Of a stretch of 5,498 nt of DNA, positions 1-4,843 are shown in pieces. This DNA is from Brachybacterium sp. (GTDB lineage: Bacteria > Actinomycetota > Actinomycetes > Actinomycetales > Dermabacteraceae): the NCBI GenBank assembly GCA_027322375.1, contig DAHVRS010000285.1:1-5498 (forward strand), given 5' to 3'. Each line of letters opens with the position of its first letter. Position 1 is the first letter of the stretch. A program made the position numbers and the translations under genes. The notes under the pieces are model-generated. The model did not search any database. It saw only the letters and a program-made list of their open reading frames with translations, and was not told the origin of the DNA.

Positions 1-319
1 TGAGCGCTCGTCGTCACCACCACCGCGCCGACGGGCCCGGTCGTCCTCAGGGGCGGCCGGGCCCGCGCATGTCCCGGACCGCGCGCCCAGCCCGATCCTC
101 TCCCTCGCAGGGTCCCTGGTAATTCGCTGGCGCCCGCTCCATGCTCCGTGATGGACTTCCTCCCATGGAGATGCAGACGATCACGACCACGGCCCCGCTC
201 GGGTGCGCCGTGCTGTCGCCCGATCGCGCGGTCCCGAGCCGCCGCTCCCCCCGAAGGCGCTTCGGCCGCTGACCGGGTCGAGCCAGCGCTCCCCGCACCG
301 CCTTCCGCGGATCTCACCC

Positions 320-395
320 CGCCCTCACCGGCACGCCCCTGCACACCCGCATCGGCGCGCTGCCCCACGCCCTCACCGGCACGACGCCGCACACC
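320..395. repeat. Imperfect direct repeat, 48-nt period
   Basis: A 16-nt unit, CGCCCTCACCGGCACG, occurs exactly at 320-335 and again at 368-383. The similarity continues so that 320-347 and 368-395 agree at 25 of 28 positions. This looks like a local duplication in the upstream region of the 484 gene. The period is a multiple of three, but the frame shows no other sign of being translated. I see no convincing third copy. Confidence 0.7.
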
Positions 396-473
396 GCGGC
401 TGCTGCGCTCCGTCGCGCCCCTTCGCGGACATGTCCTGTCCGCACGGACCACCACGCTGACTCTGACCACCCC

Positions 474-480
474 AGGAGGG
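474..480 (+). promoter_or_regulatory. Strong Shine-Dalgarno that fixes the start at 484
   Basis: AGGAGGG lies 3 nt before ATG 484 (4 nt if the core is taken as GGAGG). The next in-frame ATG, at 496, would be 15 nt away, which is too far. The upstream ATG at 148 has no such site. This motif is therefore the reason for calling a 75-aa protein rather than the longer open frame. Confidence 0.75.
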
Positions 481-483
481 ACC

Positions 484-711
484 ATGACCACCACGATGCT
501 GCTCCCCCGCTCCCCGACCGCTGCGGAGCTCGACCGCCTCGTCGAGACCACCGACGAGCGCGCGCTGGACCGCCTGCTCGCCGAGGCGCTCACCCATCTG
601 CGCACCCGCCGACGGGCACGCCGCGCCCAGCTCGCCGCCCTCACGCGGCGCGAGCACGAGCTGCAGGCCCAGCGGCTGCTGCTGGGCTCCGGCCTGCTGC
701 ACCTGCGCTGA
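484..711 (+). CDS. Small Leu/Arg-rich helical protein of unknown function (75 aa)
   Basis: I do not recognise this protein. The case for a real gene is an AGGAGGG ribosome binding site just upstream and G or C at the third position of 71 of 75 codons. After a short Thr-rich start (MTTTMLLPRSP), the rest looks almost wholly alpha-helical. Residues 13-40 form an acidic, Leu-rich amphipathic segment (AELDRLVETTDERALDRLL), followed by a basic cluster RTRRRARR at 40-47 and a second Leu-rich segment to the end at residue 75. It has no Cys, Trp, Tyr or Phe, no signal peptide and no membrane span. A helical hairpin, a nucleic-acid-associated helix or a protein-docking peptide are all possible, and none is shown. 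It stands alone, converging on hisF, with a long TpA-free region upstream and a hairpin downstream. Lineage-restricted small proteins of this kind are common in actinobacteria. Confidence 0.7.
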   Translation: MTTTMLLPRSPTAAELDRLVETTDERALDRLLAEALTHLRTRRRARRAQLAALTRREHELQAQRLLLGSGLLHLR

Positions 712-731
712 GTGCACCCGCACGGACGAGT

Positions 732-762
732 TACACACACGCACGCTCATACTCACACGCAC
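732..762. repeat. CA-rich low-complexity tract with 18-nt duplication
   Basis: Bases 732-744 and 750-762 agree at 12 of 13 positions and share CACACGCAC exactly (736-744 and 754-762), an 18-nt tandem repeat. On the + strand, 731-770 contains about 18 C and only 4 G, in sharp contrast to its surroundings. It is 3' untranslated sequence of the small gene and would be unstructured in that RNA. Confidence 0.6.
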
Positions 763-770
763 CCAAACGC

Positions 771-807
771 ACGAGGACCCGCCCGGCATCGCCGGACGGG
801 TCCTCGT
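771..807. terminator. Bidirectional hairpin terminator between the small gene and hisF
   Basis: ACGAGGACCCG (771-781) pairs perfectly with CGGGTCCTCGT (797-807). After one C-A mismatch, CCGGC (783-787) pairs with GCCGG (791-795) around a three-base ATC loop. It lies between two convergent genes (one ending at 711, hisF ending at 822) and so could serve both. There is no real U tract on either side, as is often the case in high-GC actinobacteria. Confidence 0.75.
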
Positions 808-821
808 CTCGTCGTGAGCGC

Positions 822-1607
822 TCAGCGCACGGTGATCCCGTCGGCCGCCATCGCGGCCTTCGCCTCGGCGATCGTCATCTCCTGGAAGTGGAAGACGGAC
901 GCCGCGAGCACTGCATCGGCGCCCGCGCGGACGGCGGGCGCGAAGTGCTCGGTGCGTCCCGCGCCGCCGGAGGCGATCAGCGGCAGAGTGGTCGCCTCGC
1001 GGGCCAGACGGATCAGCTCCAGATCGAAGCCGTCCTTCGTCCCGTCGGCGTCCATCGAGTTCAGCAGGATCTCGCCGGCGCCCCGCTCAGTCACCTCGCG
1101 GATCCAGGCGATCGCGTCGATGCCGGTACCGCGACGACCGCCGTGCGTGGTGACCTCGAAGCCGGAGCCCGTGCGGGCGGTGCCCTCGGGGGTCTCGTCG
1201 GTGACGCGGCGCGCATCGATCGACAGGACCAGCACCTGGTTCCCGAAGCGCCGGGAGATCTCGGAGATCACCTCAGAGCGGGAGATCGCGGCAGTGTTGA
1301 CACCGCACTTGTCCGCACCTGCGCGCAGCAGCTGGTCCACGTCCTCGGCGGAGCGGACCCCGCCGCCGACGGTCAGCGGGATGAACACCTGCTCCGCCGT
1401 GCGGCGGACCACGTCGATCATCGTGTCGCGCCCGCCGGAGGAGGCGGTGACGTCCAGGAACGTCAGCTCGTCGGCGCCCTCGGCGCTGTAGCGGGCGGCG
1501 AGCTCCACAGGGTCCCCCGCATCGCGGAGGTTCTTGAAGTTCACGCCCTTGACGACGCGTCCTGCGTCGACGTCCAGGCATGGGATGACCCGTACGGCCA
1601 GGCTCAT
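822..1607 (-). CDS. hisF: Imidazole glycerol phosphate synthase, cyclase subunit HisF
   Basis: HisF is the cyclase half of the HisH-HisF enzyme in the cytoplasmic histidine pathway. It uses ammonia from HisH to convert PRFAR to imidazole glycerol phosphate and AICAR, the latter feeding back to purine synthesis. The 261-residue length is normal for this (beta-alpha)8 barrel. The two catalytic aspartates are visible: Asp12 in [18 protein letters not shown] and Asp131 in VLSIDARR. The phosphate-binding loops are VGGGVR (80-85) and ASGGAG (212-217), and [10 protein letters not shown] (186-195) is the conserved barrel-end loop. The start ATG overlaps the parE stop as ATGA. An AGAGGA site (1620 down to 1615) sits 7 nt before it, inside parE. 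Expression is therefore probably from the parE transcript by coupled translation. No other his gene is visible, which is unusual because hisF normally sits with hisA, hisH or hisI. Confidence 0.97.
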   Translation of the reverse strand: MSLAVRVIPCLDVDAGRVVKGVNFKNLRDAGDPVELAARYSAEGADELTFLDVTASSGGRDTMIDVVRRTAEQVFIPLTVGGGVRSAEDVDQLLRAGADKCGVNTAAISRSEVISEISRRFGNQVLVLSIDARRVTDETPEGTARTGSGFEVTTHGGRRGTGIDAIAWIREVTERGAGEILLNSMDADGTKDGFDLELIRLAREATTLPLIASGGAGRTEHFAPAVRAGADAVLAASVFHFQEMTIAEAKAAMAADGITVR

Positions 1608-3721
1608 GCGTCGATCCTCTCCAGGTCGAGCTCTTCGGCTCCTTCGATGATGAACTGCTTGCGCGGCGCGACCTCGGAGCCCATGAGGAGCTCGAAGACG
1701 GCACTGGCGGCCTCCGCGTCCTTGATGCGCACGCGGCGCAGGGTGCGGTGGCCGGGGTCCATGGTGGTGTCCGCCAGCTGGTCGGCGTCCATCTCGCCGA
1801 GACCCTTGTAGCGCTGGATCGGCTCCTTGTACCTCTTGCCGCGGCGCTCGAGGTTCTTCAGCAGCTTGTGCAGCTCCGGCTCGGAGTAGGTGTAGACCAG
1901 CTCGTTCTTCTTCTTACCGCCGTGGATGATCTCCACCCGGTGCAGGGGCGGCACCGCGGCATAGACACGCCCGGCCTCGACGAGGGGGCGCATGTAGCGG
2001 TGGAACAGGGTCAGCAGCAGGGTGCGGATGTGGGCGCCGTCGACGTCCGCATCCGTCATCATGATGATCTTGCCGTAGCGGGCGGCCTCGAGGTCGAAGG
2101 TCCGGCCCGAGCCCGCGCCGATCACCTGGATGATCGCCGCGCACTCGGCGTTCTTCAGCATGTCCGTCACGGACGCCTTCTGGACGTTGAGGATCTTGCC
2201 GCGGATCGGCAGCAGCGCCTGGAACTCGGAGGAGCGGGCGTTCTTCGCCGTGCCGAGCGCGCTGTCGCCCTCGACGATGAACAGCTCGGAGCGCTCCACG
2301 TCGTGGGTGCGGCAGTCTGCGAGCTTGGTCGGCATGGTCGAGGACTCCAGCGCGTTCTTGCGGCGCGAGACCTCCTTGTGCATGCGCGCGGCGATGCGGG
2401 CGCGCATCTCGGAGACGACCTTGTCGATGACGAGCGCGGCCTGCTCCTTCTCCCCCTTCTTCGTGGAGGTGAGGAACTCGGTGAGCCGGTCCTCGACGAT
2501 CTTCGCGACGATCTGGCGGATCGCGGGGGTGCCGAGCACCTCCTTGGTCTGGCCCTCGAACTGCGGCTCGTCGATGCGGACGCTCACCACGGCGGTGAGC
2601 CCGGCGAGGGTGTCGTCCTTCTCGATCTTCTCGTTCTTCGCGTTGAACTTCACGCGGCGGGCCTGGTTCTCGACCTGCTTGCGCATCGTCTTGACGAGCG
2701 CCTGCTCGAAGCCGGTGACGTGGGTGCCGCCCTTGGGCGTCGCGACGATGTTCACGAAGGAGCGCAGCGTCGAGTCGAAATCGGAGCCCCAGCGCAGGGC
2801 GATGTCGACCTCGCAGCTGCGGGCGACCTCGGTGGAGACCATGTGCCCGTTCTTGTCGAGCACCGGGATCGTCTCGGTGTAGTCGCCGGTGCCCTGGAGG
2901 CGCACCACGTCGGTGATCTTCTGGTCCTGCGCGAGGTACTCCACGAACTCGCTGATCCCGCCGTCGTACTTGAAGGTACGGGTCGCCGGCTGGTCCGGGC
3001 TCGCCTCGGGGCGATGGTCGGTGACCGAGAGCTGCAGGCCGGGCACCAGGAAGGCCGTCTGGCGGGAGCGGCGCGTGAGGTCGTCAAGGGAGAAGTGGGA
3101 CCCCTTGACGAAGATCTGCGGGTCCGCCCAGTAGCGCACCCGGGTCCCGGTCACGCCCCGCTTGGCCTTGCCGACCACGCGCAGCTCGGCGGGGCCGTCG
3201 GCCGGGGTGAAGACGGCATCGGGCGAGGGCTCGCCCTCGTCGGCGAAGACGCCGGGGACGCCGCGCTGGAAGCTCATCGCGTAGGTCTTGCCGGCGCGGT
3301 CCACCTCGACGTCCAGACGCCCCGAAAGGGCGTTGACGACGCTCGCGCCCACGCCGTGCAGACCACCGGAGGCGGCGTAGGAGCCGCCGCCGAACTTCCC
3401 GCCCGCGTGGAGCTTGGTGTAGACGACCTCGACGCCAGTCAGACCGGTGCGGGGCTCGACGTCCACGGGCACGCCGCGGCCGGTGTCTCGCACCTCGACG
3501 GAGTGGTCGGGGTGGAGGATCACCGCGATCGAGTCGCCGTACCCGCCCAGCGCTTCGTCGACGGCGTTGTCGAGGATCTCCCAGAGGCAGTGCATGAGGC
3601 CCCGGGAGTCGGTCGAGCCGATGTACATGCCGGGGCGCTTGCGCACGGCCTCGAGGCCCTCGAGGACCTGGAGGTTGCGCGCATCGTAAGCGGACTTCTT
3701 CGCAGCGGAGGTGGTGGACAC
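1604..3721 (-). CDS. parE: DNA topoisomerase IV subunit B (ParE), actinobacterial type
   Basis: This is the ATPase/TOPRIM subunit of a type IIA topoisomerase. It works with ParC (not in the window) to decatenate and relax daughter chromosomes. Its 705 residues are full length. The N-terminal GHKL ATPase has Glu48 (catalytic base) and Asn52 in [10 protein letters not shown], Asp79 and Gly83 in RDTGRGVPV, the GGLHGVG lid (119-125), and the transducer Lys393 in QTKEVLG. The TOPRIM domain has Glu484 in IVEGDSA and Asp557/Asp559 in [20 protein letters not shown] (636-644) is conserved near the C-terminus. GDSALGTAK and [12 protein letters not shown] match my memory of Streptomyces-type ParE rather than GyrB, as does the position next to the sigma factor. 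GyrB remains the alternative name. The start is GTG. It has no good Shine-Dalgarno, but a TAGGAT hexamer lies 7 nt upstream, which suggests a leaderless mRNA. The stop codon overlaps the hisF start. Confidence 0.93.
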   Translation of the reverse strand: MSTTSAAKKSAYDARNLQVLEGLEAVRKRPGMYIGSTDSRGLMHCLWEILDNAVDEALGGYGDSIAVILHPDHSVEVRDTGRGVPVDVEPRTGLTGVEVVYTKLHAGGKFGGGSYAASGGLHGVGASVVNALSGRLDVEVDRAGKTYAMSFQRGVPGVFADEGEPSPDAVFTPADGPAELRVVGKAKRGVTGTRVRYWADPQIFVKGSHFSLDDLTRRSRQTAFLVPGLQLSVTDHRPEASPDQPATRTFKYDGGISEFVEYLAQDQKITDVVRLQGTGDYTETIPVLDKNGHMVSTEVARSCEVDIALRWGSDFDSTLRSFVNIVATPKGGTHVTGFEQALVKTMRKQVENQARRVKFNAKNEKIEKDDTLAGLTAVVSVRIDEPQFEGQTKEVLGTPAIRQIVAKIVEDRLTEFLTSTKKGEKEQAALVIDKVVSEMRARIAARMHKEVSRRKNALESSTMPTKLADCRTHDVERSELFIVEGDSALGTAKNARSSEFQALLPIRGKILNVQKASVTDMLKNAECAAIIQVIGAGSGRTFDLEAARYGKIIMMTDADVDGAHIRTLLLTLFHRYMRPLVEAGRVYAAVPPLHRVEIIHGGKKKNELVYTYSEPELHKLLKNLERRGKRYKEPIQRYKGLGEMDADQLADTTMDPGHRTLRRVRIKDAEAASAVFELLMGSEVAPRKQFIIEGAEELDLERIDA

Positions 3722-3728
3722 GCCTCGG

Positions 3729-3734
3729 ATCCTA
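3729..3734 (-). promoter_or_regulatory. Candidate -10 element for leaderless parE-hisF mRNA
   Basis: On the minus strand TAGGAT (3734 down to 3729) fits the TANNNT consensus of the housekeeping sigma factor. Exactly 7 nt (3728-3722) separate it from the GTG start at 3721, which would place transcription initiation at or next to the first base of the start codon. No convincing -35 element is present at 16-19 nt spacing. Leaderless genes with this geometry are common in actinobacteria. The assignment here is inferred from position and from the lack of a good ribosome binding site. Confidence 0.55.
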
Positions 3735-3848
3735 CGACGCTCGCGGGCCCGAGCCGCGGACCGACATCTGCCGAGCCCCTCACAGGCCCAGGACGGGGAC
3801 GGGGCTCACAGGCTGTTGCGCCTCCAGCGAACCACGGCCCCGGACACT

Positions 3849-3862
3849 CCCCCGCGCGGGGG
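3849..3862. other. Perfect 14-bp palindrome between divergent promoters
   Basis: CCCCCGCGCGGGGG is a perfect palindrome ending 9 nt before the candidate -10 of the 3885 gene, so it covers the place where a -35 element would be. It could be an operator half-site pair or could simply reflect base composition. In DNA this GC-rich, about one such palindrome is expected by chance over the window. Confidence 0.3.
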
Positions 3863-3871
3863 CCGCGATGC

Positions 3872-3877
3872 TAGAAA
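3872..3877 (+). promoter_or_regulatory. Candidate -10 element for leaderless mRNA of the DUF7455-like gene
   Basis: TAGAAA is followed by exactly 7 nt (3878-3884) and then ATG 3885. The spacing is identical to that of the divergent parE element. The sixth base is A rather than the preferred T (the T is one base further on), so the match is imperfect. No Shine-Dalgarno precedes the ATG (the sequence is AAATAGCCCC), which supports leaderless translation. No -35 motif is recognisable. Confidence 0.5.
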
Positions 3878-3884
3878 TAGCCCC

Positions 3885-4103
3885 ATGAACCTCACTCTCG
3901 AAGCCCCCCGGCTCACCGCGCGCGACCGCTGCGACCGTTGCGGCGCCCAGGCGTACGTCAAGGTGCTCCTGGATGCCGGCGGCGAGCTCATGTTCTGCGC
4001 CCACCATGCCCGTGCCCACGGCGACGCCCTCCAGTCCGTCGCCGCTGAGGTGATCGACGAGACCGAGCGCCTGCACGAGAAGCCGCAGCCGGTCGAGGAC
4101 TGA
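3885..4103 (+). CDS. DUF7455-like small zinc-ribbon-type protein (72 aa)
   Basis: This small soluble protein has a probable zinc site: Cys16 and Cys19 in RCDRCGAQAYV, and Cys38 with His40/His41 in LMFCAHHARAH. The spacing is C-x2-C-x18-C-x2-H. The core pattern, a CxxCGA motif, a short strand pair, then GEL-F-CAHH and an acidic helix (VAAEVIDETERL, 52-63), matches the family I know as DUF7455, found between the principal sigma factor and parE in many actinobacteria. Its function is unknown, and a structural or nucleic-acid-binding role is only a guess. The frame is open upstream to 3711. I chose ATG 3885 because the family motif begins soon after it and because a -10-like element ends 7 nt before it, with no ribosome binding site. 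It is divergent from parE and convergent with the acetyltransferase. The family name is moderately certain. That it is a real gene is clear. Confidence 0.85.
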   Translation: MNLTLEAPRLTARDRCDRCGAQAYVKVLLDAGGELMFCAHHARAHGDALQSVAAEVIDETERLHEKPQPVED

Positions 4104-4136
4104 GCTCCACCCCGTCGCGTCGTCCTGACGAAACCC

Positions 4137-4179
4137 ACGCCGAGGGGCGCCCACCTCCATGGTGGTCGCCCCTCGGCGT
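4137..4179. terminator. Bidirectional hairpin terminator, 13-bp perfect outer stem
   Basis: ACGCCGAGGGGCG (4137-4149) pairs perfectly with CGCCCCTCGGCGT (4167-4179). After one C-T mismatch, CCACC (4151-4155) pairs with GGTGG (4161-4165) around a TCCAT loop. It lies in the 138-nt gap between the convergent genes ending at 4103 (+) and 4242 (-), so it can stop both. The + exit is CTTCCTG and the - exit is GGGTTTCG, so U-richness is weak on both sides. Confidence 0.85.
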
Positions 4180-4241
4180 CTTCCTGCGTCGTCACGGACG
4201 GGTTCATCGGCCGATGGCGAACCACGGCGGGCGCCACGCGC

Positions 4242-4772
4242 TCAGCCCAGCAGCAGGCGCGCCGCGTCGATCGCGTACTCGACCCAGCTGCTCTCCCGTC
4301 CTTCCCGCGGATCCCGCGCGCCGGTCGCGGTGAAGCCAAGGTGGAGGTAGAGAGACTGCGCGGCGGTGTTGTCGCTGTCGACGTCGAGGTGCAGGCACGG
4401 CCTGCCGAGCTCGAGCGCGAGCTGCGCGACGCCGGCAAGCAGCAGGCGGGAGACGCCGAGGCCGCGAGCCTCGGGACGCACCCACAGGGAGACGATGTGC
4501 GCACGGTCCTCGGGGATCGCTTGCTCGGGCGTGTAGCCCTCCGGCAGAAGTGCGATCCCACCCAGCACCTCGCCGCTGCGCCGCGCCTGGAGGTGGACCC
4601 GCGGGCCGCGGATCTCCTCTCGCCATGTCTCCTCGTCCCGTGCCCGTGCTTCGTGGGGGTCGGCCCAGAAGGCGCCCGGATCGGCCTCGAGCATGTCCAG
4701 GCGCAGCGCCCGGTGGCTCGCCCAGTCCTCGGGGACGACGCGATGCAGGAACAGCCCCTCCCCAGCACTCAT
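4242..4772 (-). CDS. GNAT-family N-acetyltransferase
   Basis: The protein is a 176-residue GCN5-related acetyltransferase, the normal single-domain length. These enzymes move an acetyl group from acetyl-CoA to an amine on a small molecule or protein. The substrate cannot be read from sequence. The first strand and helix (FLHRVVPEDWASHRALRLDML) are typical of the fold. HIVSLWVRPEARGLGVSRLLL (92-112) is motif A with the pyrophosphate-binding loop R103-G-L-G-V-S, where the last position is Ser rather than the usual Gly or Ala. DNTAAQSLYLHLGF (134-147) is motif B. The frame continues upstream into an antisense-type shadow of sigA, so the start must be inside. ATG 4772 is the only ATG or GTG that keeps the first strand. 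It has no Shine-Dalgarno and lies 14 nt past the hairpin that should end sigA, so how it is transcribed and translated is unclear. Confidence 0.85.
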   Translation of the reverse strand: MSAGEGLFLHRVVPEDWASHRALRLDMLEADPGAFWADPHEARARDEETWREEIRGPRVHLQARRSGEVLGGIALLPEGYTPEQAIPEDRAHIVSLWVRPEARGLGVSRLLLAGVAQLALELGRPCLHLDVDSDNTAAQSLYLHLGFTATGARDPREGRESSWVEYAIDAARLLLG

Positions 4773-4786
4773 CCGCGCAGGAACAG

Positions 4787-4824
4787 GGGCGGGCCCGGGA
4801 CCGTCACCGGTCCCGGGCCCGCCC
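4787..4824 (-). terminator. Perfect 17-bp hairpin, presumed sigA terminator
   Basis: GGGCGGGCCCGGGACCG (4787-4803) pairs at all 17 positions with CGGTCCCGGGCCCGCCC (4808-4824), leaving a 4-nt loop. It begins 19 nt after the sigA stop codon in the direction of transcription. The exit sequence on the minus strand is CTGTTCCTG, only weakly U-rich. The downstream acetyltransferase start is 14 nt away, so the hairpin may also limit read-through or ribosome access there. Confidence 0.85.
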
Positions 4825-4843
4825 GAGGCATGACGCACTGACG

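Larger units (their letters stand above)
1..483. other. Non-coding left region / long upstream region of the small gene at 484
   Basis: No reading frame here has a ribosome binding site together with sustained G/C at third codon positions. The frame that runs into the gene at 484 stays open from 148, but its upstream part has poor third-position bias and an odd Pro/Arg/Cys-rich composition, so I read it as untranslated. What is visible: a single TpA at 120-121 (TAATTC at 120-125, a weak candidate -10), a 7-bp inverted repeat (CTCCATG 137-143 with CATGGAG 164-170), a short open frame at 141/165-272 with high third-position GC, and a 48-nt-period duplication at 320-395. The first 46 bases could belong to the edge of a neighbouring gene, but too little is present to decide. 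Confidence 0.6.

Noticed and set aside
1..46. Edge of a possible neighbouring gene (high third-position GC in more than one frame; TGA at 1-3 on the plus strand)
   Set aside because: Only 46 bases are present and several frames on both strands look equally coding-like, so no call can be defended.
47..144. Minus-strand 31-codon frame ATG 144 to TGA 47 and the longer frame containing it
   Set aside because: There is no usable ribosome binding site, third-position bias is weak and nothing in it is recognisable.
148..483. N-terminal extension of the 484 gene back to ATG 148
   Set aside because: The extension has weak third-position GC, a Pro/Arg/Cys-heavy composition and no ribosome binding site, whereas AGGAGGG sits directly before ATG 484.
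732..806. CRISPR-like or mobile-element end at the CA repeat and hairpin
   Set aside because: The repeat units are only 13 nt with no spacers, and the inverted repeat is a single hairpin between convergent genes with no transposase or target-site duplication nearby.
815..824. 10-bp palindrome TGAGCGCTCA over the hisF stop, with its first nine bases also at 1-9
   Set aside because: Short GC-rich palindromes and 9-mers recur by chance in a sequence of this composition, and the hisF codons explain half of it.
712..1811. Long plus-strand frames opposite hisF (259 and 307 codons)
   Set aside because: They lie antisense to a complete, well-conserved HisF and show no known motif. The His/Thr-rich start of one of them is just the CA-repeat tract in translation.
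3774..3813. Weak stem AGCCCC/GGGGCT and a 9-nt direct repeat CTCACAGGC in the parE upstream region
   Set aside because: The stem is only 6 bp with a long loop and the repeat is short. Neither is placed sensibly relative to the candidate promoters.
1748..3874. 708-codon open frame on the plus strand opposite parE
   Set aside because: It is a shadow of the parE codon pattern, as high-GC DNA has few stop codons in this antisense frame. The product is a repetitive Leu/Val/Asp/His/Arg string with no recognisable domain, and the minus-strand frame encodes an intact ParE with all catalytic residues.
3711..3884. Upstream extension of the DUF7455-like gene to 3711
   Set aside because: The extension would overlap the start of parE and its promoter region, has no family similarity that I can see, and begins without a ribosome binding site.
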